Shown piece by piece: positions 34,301-44,861 of a DNA stretch of 64,000 nucleotides; position 1 is the first letter of the stretch, and each line of letters opens with the position of its first letter. The position numbers and the translations under genes are program-made. The notes under the pieces are model-generated. The model had not been told where the DNA came from. It made no database searches and was given only the letters and a program-made list of their open reading frames with translations. Source of the DNA: Anaeramoeba flamelloides (taxonomy: Eukaryota > Metamonada > Anaeramoebidae); contig JANTQA010000060.1 of NCBI GenBank assembly GCA_027625915.1, positions 310,001 through 374,000 on the forward strand, written 5' to 3'.

Positions 34301-36104
34301 TAATAATAAAAAAAAGAAAAAAACTAATAAAAAAACCCCAAAATCAAAATTAAATCAAGAAATAGAAGAATTACAAAAAAAAATTTGGCCAAGAATATCA
34401 AAGATAAAAAGACGAATTAATTCATTAATCAACGCTTATAGAAAATCAGATTTCCTAATCGACGAGGAATCCTCAGGAAAGAATTTTAAAAAAAGAAGAA
34501 TCCTTTTAAATTTTAATTTAACACATAACGAAATTATGGAAAAGGAAAGCAAAAGAAAATGGACACAAAAATTGATTTCTTCTTTTTATCGAGTATTATT
34601 AAGATATGGTTGCCCATTAACAGATAATGGAGACATTGATTACAAGCACATACATTCTTTAATTGGTGATAATAATAAAAAGGTTTCTCATATTCAAACT
34701 TTATATCATCAATATTATGATGAGTGTAAAAGATTGTCGGACAAATTAAAAAAAATTAAATTGGAAAAAATGCAAGAAAAAAAATTAAATAATAATAATA
34801 ATAAGGACGAAGACAAGAATACGGATGAAGTTAAGAAAGATAACAAAGACAATGGGAATAAGGATAAAAACAACGATGTGGATAACGACAAAAATAAAGA
34901 TAATGATAAAGATAATGATAATGATGAAGAAGGAAAGAAAAAAGAAAAGAAAAAAATTCCTGGATTAAAAATTGCACCAAATTCCGCTAGAAGAGTTATC
35001 GAAAGAATTGAAATGATGGAATTCATTGAAACAGTAATATTTAACTCATCTCACAGCCGATCAATTTTTAAAAAATTAAGAAAACAAAAATATTTACCTG
35101 ATCTTTGGAAAAATCAAATTCATGATATCGATTTATTAGTTGGCTGTCAAAAGCACGGTTTTGAAATGGAAGAGATTTTAAATGATCAAGAGTTGTCCCT
35201 TTATAAATTAAGAGAAACTTATCAAAAAAAAATGGAGGAGCAAATTGAAAAAGAAAAAACAATAGAAGATGAAAATGTGAAAATTAAAGGTGCAAATGAA
35301 GGTGATGATAAAGATGGTGACGAAAATTCTGAGGATGAAGATGATCAAGAAAATTCCAACTCAGACAATGAAGAAAATTCTGATAAAGAGGATAACGAAG
35401 ATGATTCCAATGACGATGAAGATTCTGGTGAAGATTCAAATGAAGACGAATCAAATTCTGATGATGAATCTGATGATGAGGAAGATTCAGATGATGATAA
35501 AAAGGAAAAGGAAAAAGAGAAGGAAAAGGAAGAAAAGAAAAAGAAAATAAAGACAAAAATTCCAGGATTTCCAACGAATCTTCAACTTTATAAAAGAGTT
35601 AAATTTATTATTGATAATTATGAGCAAACACAAAAAAAAGTTTTAGAACAAAGGAAAAAGAAGAAAGAACAAAAAAGGAAAAAGAAAGAGCAAATAAAAA
35701 AGAAAAAAGAAGCAGAAAGGAAGAAAAAGGAAAGAGCAAAGAAAAGGAAAAAAGAAGCAGAAAGGAAGAAAAAGGAAAGGGAAAGAAAAAAGAAAGAAGC
35801 GGAAAAGAAGAAAAAGGAAAGGGAAAGGAAAAAGAAAGAAGCAGAAAAGAAGAAAAAGGAAAGAGCAAAGAAAAGGAAGAAAGAAGCAGAAAGGAAGAAA
35901 AAGGAAAGGGAAAGAAAAAAGAAAGAAGCAGAAAAAAAAAAGAAAAATGCAAAAAAAAATACAAAGAAAGGTAAGAAGAAGAATACAAAGAAAAACACGA
36001 AAAAAAAACCAAAAAGAACAACAAAGAAGACAACAAAAAAAAGTACCAAAAAAACACCAAAAAAAAATACCAAAACAAAACCAAAGAAGAAAAAAAAAAA
36101 GTAA
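28394..36104 (+). CDS. CHD6-9/Kismet-type chromodomain helicase, frame broken at homopolymers
   Basis: Exons 28394-28411, 28499-28580, 28737-28910, 29042-29329 and from 29505 join in phase. An acidic S/E/D-rich N terminus is followed by chromodomain 1 (RYLVKFKGESYLHLKWVPES, about residue 450), chromodomain 2 (YFVKWKGLPYTEATWE, about 551), and the Snf2 ATPase with DQMGLGKSIQ and DEAH, then SQM and TRAGGVGINLT. Beyond it, GAYNLF, FCEEDIDQIL and DINDPDFWEKL are CHD subfamily III marks. The frame closes at 33154, but 33174-36104 is open and clearly continues the family: NENNDRMLLYGIFKHGWEEF, RKWTQKLISSFYRVLLRYG and DIDLLVGCQKHGFE match CHD7-type SANT/SLIDE-like blocks in order. Two frame slips in A/T runs (about 33131-33142 and 33172-33180) separate them. 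Either sequence errors or real damage. The tail has acidic runs and K/E/R repeats. Nuclear ATP-dependent nucleosome remodeller. Confidence 0.88.
33795..33848 (+). repeat. GACTCG hexamer repeat coding for Asp-Ser
   Basis: Eight exact GACTCG units followed by a GACTCA unit, encoding a DS run within the acidic part of the CHD protein. It is unusually GC-rich for this window and is likely to vary in length between strains. Confidence 0.9.
35640..35950 (+). repeat. K/E/R/A tandem repeat at the CHD C terminus
   Basis: Tandem coding units of about 11-12 residues of the form KKKEAERKKKERE, repeated about eight times with exchanges between variants. It is predicted to form a highly charged helix. It is followed by a K/T/N/P-rich tail reminiscent of linker-histone-like basic tails. 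Confidence 0.8.
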
Positions 36105-36670
36105 AATATAACTAAATGATAACTTTTCCTTTTGAATTTTTGAAAAAAAAAAAAAAATAAAAATGAATAATAAAATGACCATATATATATATCTATAAAT
36201 TTATTATTTGATCACTGAATCAATATTTTATCTTTTTTTTTTTTTTAATGTTTCTAATATTTCGAGTAAAATTAATGTACTATTGATCAAAAAAAAACAA
36301 AAAAACTTTTCACTGTTAACTATTGAAAAGTTTTGTAAATAAGAAAAAAAAAATACTTTTACGTTTAAATAATATAATTTGATCTTTTTCACTGATTACA
36401 ATTTAAAAGAGTAAAAAGAACACTATTTTTTGTAAAAAAAAAATAAATCAAAAAAAGCTTTTTTATCATGTTATAAATGCGTTGCTAAGGTGTTATAAAT
36501 GTTTAAAATGTTCCAAAATTTTATAATAACAAATTTTATAACATAAATGTTTGTACTAAAATGTGTTATAAAATTTTTAACATTTTAATAATCCCGCGTT
36601 TAAGAATATTTTTTTAAAAAATATTGAAAAAAATCATCATTAAAAAGGAAACTTTGTTATAAAACTGTTA
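36105..36670. other. Intergenic DNA with AT-rich palindromic words
   Basis: No gene. About 36465-36600 repeats TGTTATAAAT and its complement several times (ATTTTATAACA), so it may be an old foldback element. Ends are not clear. Confidence 0.4.
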
Positions 36671-36672
36671 TA

Positions 36673-37949
36673 CAGTCCCGATTTTAAACATTGTCCTTTT
36701 TTGTCATTTTTTTTACAAATTTCAAATGATCAGAAATAATTTTCGTTTAACACAAAATGAGAAAGTCAAGATTATTGAATACAACAGTTTAGATTATAAT
36801 ATCCAAGATATTGCTAAAGAAATATCGTGTAATGCTAAAACTGTTCGTAGAGTTGTTCAAAGATGGAACAAAGAAAACACCATAGAAAACTACATACCTA
36901 CGGGAAGACCTAAAACAATTTCAGATTTGAAAAGGCAGAAAATTATTAGAATAGTTTCTAATAAACTGTTTTCGTCAAGTAAAGAGATTGCTCAAAGGTT
37001 TAGTATTGGTGAATCATATTGCAGAAAAATTTCAAACAACAGTGGTTTAACCGGTTGTAAACCAAAACGAAAGCCACTACTAACTAGAGAACACATCAAA
37101 TCAAGATGGCATTTCGAAAGACTGTTTCGTCATTGGTCAGTTAATGAATGGAGAAAGGTAATCTTTTCTGATGAAACTTTGATCGAGTTAGATAAGTTAA
37201 AGAAAAAAGGTTGGGTTTGGAGACCAAAAAATGCACGTAATGATAACAAATATTGTACTTTTCACTCTGGTATGTATGGAATAAGATGTAAGTTTTGGGG
37301 TGCAATTGGTTATAATTACAAAAGTGATTTAATATAGATCGATCAATCTTTAAATAGTGAAAAATATCAAAATATTTCACAAAATGAAATTTTTCCAAAT
37401 TTTAATACAATAAATAATACTAATTTTAATTTTTTTTCAGCAAGATAATGCACCTTGTCATGTTTTGAAATCAACCAGAAAATATTGCAAAAATAACAGA
37501 ATACCGCTTCTTGATTTTCCTACAAAATCACCTGATATTAATCCAATAGAAAATATTTGGAAGATTTTAAAAAATAATATTTCTATTGATTGTAAAAATA
37601 AAAGAGAGTTGTTGATTTCTACGTTACAAGAATGGGAAATTTTGGATAACCAGATATTAAACAAATTAATTGATAGAATGGAAGATAGATTATATAAAGT
37701 TAAAAAACTAAAAGGGGGGCAAACTCATTATTAAAATTTCTACTATTTTAACAATTTTTGAAATTTTTTAGATTTTTATTATTTTTATTAAGTTATTGAA
37801 AAGAAAATTAAATATATAAATTCATTGATAAGTAAAATCAATTTATTAATTTTTGTTTTATTATAAAAAACCCTTCGTTTTGATTCATCTTTTCTAATTT
37901 TTTATTTTTAATTTTATTAAAAAATGGGCAATGTTTACAAGCGGGACTG
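36673..37949 (+). mobile_element. Tc1/mariner transposon, near-complete
   Basis: 1,277 bp bounded by TA (36671-36672 and 37950-37951) and inverted repeats of about 26 bp. The left end is CAGTCCCGATTTTAAACATT; the complement of the right end is CAGTCCCGCTTGTAAACATT. It encodes one DD34E transposase whose frame is lightly damaged. The good match between the two ends suggests a fairly recent insertion compared with the other elements here. Confidence 0.93.
36726..37734 (+). pseudogene. Tc1-type DD34E transposase, lightly broken
   Basis: ATG at 36726. An N-terminal helix-turn-helix pair (IQDIAKEISCNAKTVRRVVQ, GRPKTISD) is followed by the catalytic core with D in VIFSDET, D in QDNAPCH, and E in SPDINPIENIW; 34 residues separate the last two. 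The first frame runs to a TAG at 37335-37337, and the same frame then continues with typical Tc1 sequence (LNSEKYQNISQNEI). It shifts at the T run about 37430-37440 into QDNAPCH and on to the stop at 37734. So one in-frame stop and one frameshift make it non-autonomous. Alternatively the 100 bp region ending in TTTTTTTTCAG could be read as an intron, but the conserved residues inside argue against that. Confidence 0.88.
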
Positions 37950-37951
37950 TA

Positions 37952-38564
37952 TAGTTGTTTTAAAAAAAGTTTTTTTATTGGAGCAGAGGAATTTTTTAAT
38001 TTGTTCATGGAAATGGAATTATAATTTTTTTTTCTAGTAATATTTCAATTATTTTTCTTCCTCTCTCTTTTTTCTTATGAAAATATCTGAATTATCCTTT
38101 CTCTCAAGAAATAAATAATTTGTTTTATTGAATAAATATTAATATAAAAATAGTTATTATAAAAAAGTTTGACGAAAAAGTTTACAACAGTATCTATCAA
38201 ATAGATAACAAACTTTAATTGATCTATTTTTAAGGCTATATTTGAAAAAATTAAAGCTTTATTTTTACAAAATGACTTTCACTAATTTTAAATAAAATAC
38301 AATATAAAAAGATAGAAAAACAACAAAATAAAAATAAATAAAAAAAAAAAAAAACAATATTTATTAACAGTTAATTAATTTATACTATTTCTTCTCTATT
38401 AATATTTTAAAAAAATGATAAAAGTATTAAAAAATTCATTTTTTTTTTTTTTTTTTTTGAAAAATCTAGAACAGAAACTTTTTTTAAACAACCTAAAGAA
38501 TGAAAAAATAAAATAATTTAAAAAAGATATAAGTGTTTTCTATTGGTAATTAGTTATTAAAAAT
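37952..38564. other. Intergenic AT-rich DNA
   Basis: Between the Tc1 element and the 3' end of the PAQR gene. Long A and T runs; no gene is seen. Confidence 0.5.
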
Positions 38565-39404
38565 TTATGAATCGGGGAATCTTTTTGCAAACAAATAAAC
38601 GGAATAAAAAACCCATAAAGGGCCAGCAATAACAAGAAGATGCCAAATTTGATGGCTTGCTCCAATATAATCAAAATAACCATTTTTCGTAAATCTTTCA
38701 GGCACTTTACTCAGAAAGAAGAAAAGACCAAGCCCATAAAATACGTACATTATAGCAATGCGTATAAACAATTCATTTCTAAAATCAGAATCTAAACTGA
38801 GGCTGCCTTGTATAATAGGACCAAAACCATAAACTGCGGAAAAGGTTAAAATTACACTTCTTAAATTCTGGTTTTGGAATAGAATTGGGATTGTCCAATA
38901 GCAAATAGAAAGCAGACATCCAAAGGAAACATAAATGATTATATGTATTGTACGCCATAATTGTGATTCCTTCAGTCCATAATAAAAAAAAATTACAAAG
39001 ACACCCATTTCTTGGATGATTATCCCATTTATATCCATTTTTAATACCTTTTTACGGAGAGCCGCGCTATGGCATTTCAAAACATGGAAAATTGCGCTAC
39101 TAAATAAGCATATAGATGTACAAAGTAAGAAAAGCATTATAGAAAACTTTGCAAATAGTTTTGTTTTTTGAAACCAATCCAGAAATGGCAGTGTTGCTAA
39201 CATTATCAAAAAGAATAACCCCCCAAAGAAATGTGTCGCGATGTTAATTGTTTCGTTATGCTTTATTAATGGATATGAAATTAGAGATTATAGATTTGAA
39301 AAAAAATAAAAGAAAATAAGAGGAAAAAATTAAATTTAATCATCAACCATCCAAATCTCATTTGCTTTTCCAGAAAATAGAAAATTTAGCAAAGTGTTTT
39401 TCAT
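38565..39404 (-). CDS. PAQR family (adiponectin receptor / hemolysin III-like) membrane protein
   Basis: The main exon encodes seven hydrophobic segments with the PAQR signature motifs in order: HNETINIATH before helix 1, SSAIFHVLKCHS with the conserved Ser and His, DINGI, and SHQIWHLLV (H-x3-H) before the last helix. PAQR proteins are seven-helix membrane proteins; several act as zinc-dependent ceramidases or lipid-sensing receptors, and the metal-binding histidines are present here. The frame is open from about 39288, with no ATG before the conserved HNET. A plausible first exon starts at ATG 39404 (ending WM at 39348), spliced to 39260 (HNET) with an intron of about 90 bp, giving 250 residues. 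The start is therefore tentative, the family secure. Confidence 0.8.
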
Positions 39405-39939
39405 TTTTTTTTAAATAGATTTTGGGTTTGTGTTAGAAAGAAATTAAAAAAATTATAAAAAAAAATAATCACCAGTGTGAAAAGTGTAGAAAATTTAGTT
39501 ACAAGCAAACAAATAAAAATAAAAATTAAAAATTTTATATAAATAATTTGTGTATTACACTAGTATGAAAAAATAAAATTAAACAATAAAAGTTAGACAA
39601 AACCACTACTTTCTTGAAACTTTCATCATTAATAATAAAGTTTATTCACAATATAATCAAAATTACAGAACTTCAAATTCATGGGGCTGTTGAATTTATT
39701 GATGTTAGTATAGAAACCTGTTTATAAAAGTAACTAGTCAAGAAAAAAAAAGGTGTTTTTTGGGGTAAAAAATTCCAAATAAACCCAAGGATGAATTTTA
39801 GTTTAATTCAACTTGGAGATATTTACTTTGATAGATAATAACGAATAGTTTTGATAATGTTGTACTCATCTAATAAAACTGAAATAGAGAAAAAAAAAAT
39901 TCCTGATGATAATTATTGAGAGTGTCCGAAGAGTGCCGC

Positions 39940-40335
39940 CAAGTGCCGTCAAGTACCTAGGTTTTCTTGAGGTTTTCTATTTTATTAGTAAAATCTATCG
40001 ATTTTCGTTAGGTTTTTTTTACTTTTTGAAATAAACCGAAAATTTATTAAAATTTTCTGTTTATTTCAAAAATTAAAAAAAACCTAGAACACTTCACAAA
40101 TAAATAGAAAACTCAATAGATTTTCGTTAGGTTTTTTTGAGTTTTCTATTTATTTAGAAAATCAATAGATTTTCGAAATAAAATAGAAAACCTCAAAAAA
40201 ACCTAGAACACTTCACAAATAAACAGAAAACTCAAGAAAACCTAACGGCGCTTTTTTTAAATTTAAGAAATTAAAAGAAAATTTCAAAAATTTTCTTTTT
40301 ATTTCTCAAATTAAAAAAAAGCTAACGAAAAATCA
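39940..40335. repeat. Family G repeat next to the LINE 3' end
   Basis: Built from direct and inverted reuse of a few words: GAGTTTTCTATTTATT, AATCTATTGATTTTCG-like, CCTAGAACACTTCACAAATA and their complements. A second copy lies at about 46888-47285. Its position just past the LINE tail could mean it was carried by, or was a target for, the LINE. Confidence 0.6.
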
Positions 40336-40380
40336 AAAAATCAATATTTTTTTTTTTTATTATTATTGAAGAATTGTAAA

Positions 40381-42295
40381 TTACACTCTAGTTGTCCTTA
40401 TACTTGTTTTTCTGAAAGGAAATTTAAGCGTAAAATCATAGATTTCACGATTATTAACCAATGAAAATAATAATAAACTGTTATGGTTTAAAATTAATTC
40501 ATAGTGGTTTTTTTCATTTAATTTATTCAGAAATATTAATCTATTATTTTCATAGGAAGGACATACCCACAAAAAATGAACAATATTTTCTATAACTTCC
40601 TTTTGTTTGTATTTTAAACATAAAGGACAAAATTTATTTGAATTTTTATTAATTACATAGTAATATCTGTTTAAGCAATTGGTAAATGTCCTAAATTTTA
40701 GGATTGTTGAACTTGATGGATAGCTTAGATATTTTTGAGTTGTAAATAATGAATTTTGGTTTCTTAATATTGTGAAGTATTTTTTCACTTTCCAGCTCTT
40801 GGAATTCAATAATTCATTATATGTGTATTTATAGATTTCCTTTTTTAATTCAATTATATCTTTTGAATTCCAGTTAATTTTATTGTTGGTTCGTTGATTA
40901 AATTTTATTAATTTTTCTAAAAAAGGAAGTGATAAATTTTTTAATTTTTTTTTAAATTTGAATTTTTTTTTATTTACTGAAATTACCATATTTTCAATTT
41001 TAAATTCTGTTTTATAAATAAGAATTGGTGTATTTCTGTTTATTTTGCATATTTCAGTAATGGCTGTATTCATCCAAGAATTTAAATAATTTAAAGTTTT
41101 TATTTCATAATTAAAAATTTCTAATCCATATGTTAATTGACTTAATATAAAAGATTTAAATAATCTGATTTTCAAATTATTATTGAGGGAATTGTTATTA
41201 AATAATTGTTTACAGTTATTAAAGGTTTCTTTAGCTTTTTTTAAATTATAAACTATATGTGAAATTTTATCCAAATAGATACCTAAATATTTAATCTTTT
41301 TTAAATCTTTTGAAATAACTGTTTTTTCTTTATTTGGTTTCAATCCAAATTGAATTATAATTTCATAAATTGAATTTAATTTTTGATTTAAATGATGTTT
41401 ATCCCCTTCTATAATTAAGATTAAATCATCTGCAAACATTTGACAATGGTCTGTTAAAGATATTATTTTTAATAAAAGAAAATGTGAAATTAGAGCAAAT
41501 AAAATAGGCGACAATGGATCTCCTTGAAATATACCTAGCCCTTCTCCTTGATAATATTTTATTAAAAAATTTTGAATAATTTTATTTAAAATAAATTTTT
41601 TTATTGTTTTTCTAATTATTTTAAAACTGATTGAATCAAAACATTTTGCTATATCAATCATAATAATATATGTTTTATTATTTTCATTTTCATTATTTGA
41701 TTTTATATTATTATAAGTATTTAAGAAATTTAAAACTGCAATTCGAGTATCATATTGTTTTCGAAATACAAACTGTGATTTGTGAATAAATTCCCAACAA
41801 GGTTCAATTAGTTTATATAACATTTTAAGGAATAATCTTGGTAAACTTTGATTAATTGAAATTGGTCGAGAATTCAAAGCTACCCCCTCATTTCCTTTTT
41901 TATGTATAAATAAAATTGATCTTTTTTTAATATATTCAATATTATTCTTATTAGGATTAAATAGCCAATTATTAAATATATTATGAATTGCAATTAAATA
42001 TTTATCATAATTTTTATTTTCACTTTGTTCAAGATTTGAAATGATTTCATCATTACAAATATATTTTAAATTCTCAATTTTTTTGAAATCCTTTAACTGA
42101 TTTATTTTTTAAATTTTTGATTGTGTTTTTAATATTTTCAATTGGAAAAAAATTATCAATTTTAAAATTTTTTAAATTTTTAATTTTTAAATTTTTTATA
42201 TAATTTAAAATATTTTTACTTGGTTCAATTGAATTGTTTTTAATATAACCAAAATATTCATCAATCATGTTTTGATTATTTAAAATCATTTTCAT
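40381..42295 (-). pseudogene. LINE reverse transcriptase domain
   Basis: The reverse transcriptase core includes YIIMIDIAKCFDSI (first catalytic Asp), GIFQGDPLSPILFAL, QMFADDLILI (the catalytic Asp pair), and KKIKYLGIYL. The C terminus has CPLC and HFLWVC, a zinc-binding-type motif common in LINE proteins. The frame from 42295 stops at TGA 42074-42076 after KGFQKN and continues open in the same frame into the core. So a single stop separates the N-terminal fingers from the rest. No ATG precedes the core; it was read as part of one long LINE frame. Confidence 0.88.
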
Positions 42296-42346
42296 TTTTT
42301 TAGACCTTATATAATTAATTTTTTTCCAAAAATTTTTGTTTTCCCA

Positions 42347-43220
42347 TTATTCTAAGTTTATTTCATCAATGAATTTATTCCAAGCTTCTTTGTTTATTTT
42401 TTTGATTCGATTAATTAAATTTGGGTTAGACAAAATATTTTTAATTAATGGAGCAATTTTATGGTCATTTTTATTTTCTTTATAAATTATATCTGTATAT
42501 TTAATAAATTTAGTTTTAAATTTTTTTATAGTATTTGTATTTAAAATGAATTTTTTTTCTTTAAAATAATGAGTAAATTCTTTTTGATAACTATTATTTG
42601 TTATAATTTTATATTTTTTCTTAATATTCCACTCTGAATTAATATTGATATTATTAATAATCATTTTGTGATCTGACAGATTGTTTTCTATTGATTTTGA
42701 TATTTTGATAATTTTTTGATTTTGATATTTTGATAATTTTTTGATTTTTAAAGTTAATTAAGATATGGTCAATATTATTCTTTCTACTATTTATGGAATT
42801 AGAAATGATTTTAAAATTTTTTAATATTATCTTTTTTTTAATTTCATTATCCGAAAGATTAAAATCACCGACAATTATTGTTTTGAAATTATGGTATTGA
42901 ACAATTAATGTTTGAATAATTTTTATTAATTCTTTTTTTCTATCTTCCCTCAAATATATATTAATAAAAATTATATCTGTGAAGCGAATTATTTGTACAT
43001 CTTGATCTGGATATTGAATTTCGGAAATAAAGTTTAAATAAATCTTTTTGAATAATATTTGTAGTCCACCTTTTGATTTTTTTTCGCCATAACAATTTTT
43101 AATAATTGTATCAAAAAAAATAAAATTTGGTTTATTTTTAGTTTTTGTTTCTTGGAGAAAAACAATGTCTATATCATTATTAATTAAGAAAGATTCCAAA
43201 AAAATCAATATTTTTTTCAA
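42347..43220 (-). pseudogene. LINE APE-type endonuclease and linker
   Basis: Catalytic signatures IDIVFLQETK (Glu), IIVGDFNLS (Asp/Asn) and NNIDHILI mark an exonuclease-endonuclease-phosphatase fold, which nicks target DNA in LINE insertion. The conserved SDHKMI ending lies in the next frame at about 42650-42670, and the linker continues to 42347. The frame change coincides with a 25 bp tandem duplication. Sequence before 43220 (to about 43262) looks like the start of the domain but is interrupted by a stop. Confidence 0.8.
42693..42742. repeat. 25 bp tandem duplication within the LINE endonuclease
   Basis: Two exact adjacent copies of a 25 bp unit beginning GATTTTGATATTTTG. As 25 is not a multiple of three, it accounts for the frame change seen at the end of the endonuclease domain. 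Confidence 0.9.
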
Positions 43221-43265
43221 TTTATATCAATAAATAATTCCCTCAATAGTCAAAATAATTTTTTA

Positions 43266-43676
43266 TCCATTGGAAAGATATTTATCAAATTTAAAATGCT
43301 TTTAAAATTTATGATTATAACCTCTTAACTGTGAAGATAAAAAAATTCAAATTTTTTACTATTAAATTTGAAAAAAATCTTAATAGAACCTGGGAAACTT
43401 GAATTTTCCAACTTAAATTTGTAAATATCTTTCAAAATAATTTTTGATCCAAGATCCTTTATTAACCAATAGTGTTTAATATAAGTGAAGTTATCAAAAA
43501 GTCAAAAATTCGCAAATGTTGAATTTTTTTTTTTTGAAAAAATTTTTTAATGATCGTGTTGTACTTTGTATGATTACAAAAAAGTAAAATTTCTAATGAT
43601 TTGTTATTATTTCACAAATAATAAAAAGGAGATCACAAGAGAGCAACTTTAAACTGTTCTCTAAAAACCCTTCTTT
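43266..43676. other. Intergenic DNA
   Basis: No gene. Near 43380 a lone TTAATAGAACCTGG word matches the family C end, so a diverged end of that family may be present. Confidence 0.4.
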
Positions 43677-44861
43677 TCAATTAGAAATTCCGAATACAAT
43701 CGCCCCCAGTCTTGTAATGTAATTAAAAAGTTGTTCATCGAAATGAAAAAGATCTTCCAAGAAAAATAGCTTGCGTTGATTCTTTGAACACAAAAAAACC
43801 ATTTCATTAAAACTGTTTTTTGTTCCGAGGTTCTGCTCTCGAGGTTGTGGTTTTATCATTAAATAAGAAAATATGAATGAAAAAAGCAAGGATTTTTAAA
43901 AAGAATATTTTTTCTTTTTATGGAAATGAAAAAAAATTAGGTTTTGGGTTGAAAAATAATATTTTTGACTATTTCAAGCAAAAAAACAAAACCAAACTAA
44001 ATGGGGGATAAGTGTTTCTTTACTTGCTTTAGATTTTAATTTTTTTTTTTCGACTTGAAAAAAAAATTGTTTATTTTGATCGTAATTTCAGAGAGTTGTT
44101 TTCATTTTTAAAGAAACCAAAAGGAAAAGAGGGGGCAATACGAAGACTCAACAAACCAAATATTCAACCAAACTCAATCAAAAAAAGAAAATGGGGAGGT
44201 TCGTAAACCAAAAAAATCAAAAATGAGAACTAGAAATGGGAAAAATTATCTAACATACCCAACGAGTCAAAGCTGTTTTAAAGCAGAGAGGAACTGAAAA
44301 GTACACACGGTAGCCTCTTTCAATGTGTCTAAAATATCCAAGTGCAAGAGGAGCTGTGTAAATTGTGTGGAGTCGAAATTTGTTTGCTTTTTTTTCAGGA
44401 TCTTGAGGCAAATCAGAGTCGTTGGGCTCATTTTCAGACAGGCCAGAAGGATCGAAATCCTTTGACTTTAATTCTGAAAACTCATTTAGTTCGCCTTCAA
44501 GATCGATCCCATATTTGGAGAGCCTTAATTGTGTATGCTTGATGTCTTCGTCATAAGAAAAGGAATCGGACAAATGCCTTTCCCATGTTGGCCTCGAATC
44601 TCTTGGTCCCAACTTGTCGTTGTAAATCCTTCCGACGATTTTGTGTGGTTGATCGATTGTCTCTTTTTGATCAAGGGCATCTTGATCGTTTTTTGTTTGC
44701 TTTTTCTTGACTACTTTTTTGTCCCATGTTGATTGGCCCATTTTGTCCCACTCATCAGAGGAAAGAGACAGCGATTCTCCATATTTGAACAATGGTAATT
44801 CAAGATCAGAGTCTGAAAAATTATAATTATCCGAGCTTGATTCTGAAAGTTTTGTTGTCAT
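43677..44861 (-). CDS. Unrecognised acidic protein, probably two exons
   Basis: Exon 1 starts at ATG 44861 and runs open to a strong GTATGT donor after Trp (exon end 44259). Exon 2 is most likely 43832-43677, giving about 252 residues. The N-terminal half is acidic and Ser/Asp-rich with several Trp (DEWDKMGQSTWDKK, DSRPTWERHLSDSF). The second half is more structured (HTIYTAPLALGYFRHIERGY, RVYFSVPLCFKTALTRW), followed after splicing by a compact end (FFLEDLFHFDEQLFNYITRL). I do not recognise a family. No signal peptide or certain membrane helix is seen. GC content and codon choice are markedly richer than in the flanks, which supports a real gene. The acceptor lacks a good pyrimidine tract, so exon 2 is less certain than exon 1. 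Confidence 0.65.

Larger units (their letters stand above)
40345..43265 (-). mobile_element. LINE (non-LTR retrotransposon) with APE endonuclease and reverse transcriptase
   Basis: About 2.9 kb on the minus strand. In order it encodes an APE-like endonuclease, a linker, a reverse transcriptase and a C-terminal Cys/His motif. The 3' end lies near 40345-40372 in an AAT-repeat and A-rich tail (read on the minus strand). The frame is interrupted at several points, so this copy is dead. The 5' end is uncertain and probably close to 43265. The cleanly separated A-rich tail and coherent domains suggest moderate age. Confidence 0.9.

Noticed and set aside
35608-36182. F/L-rich antisense open frames, up to 179 codons
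   Set aside because: Shadows of the K/E/R coding repeat at the CHD C terminus.
37335-37337. TAG inside the Tc1 transposase as a sign of stop-codon reassignment
   Set aside because: Host genes in the window end in TAA or TAG normally and have no in-frame TAG that must be read through; a decayed transposon is the simpler explanation.
37338-37440. Intron within the Tc1 transposase ending in TTTTTTTTCAG
   Set aside because: The region encodes conserved Tc1 residues (LNSEKYQNISQNEI) in the upstream frame, so a stop and a slip explain it better than an intron.
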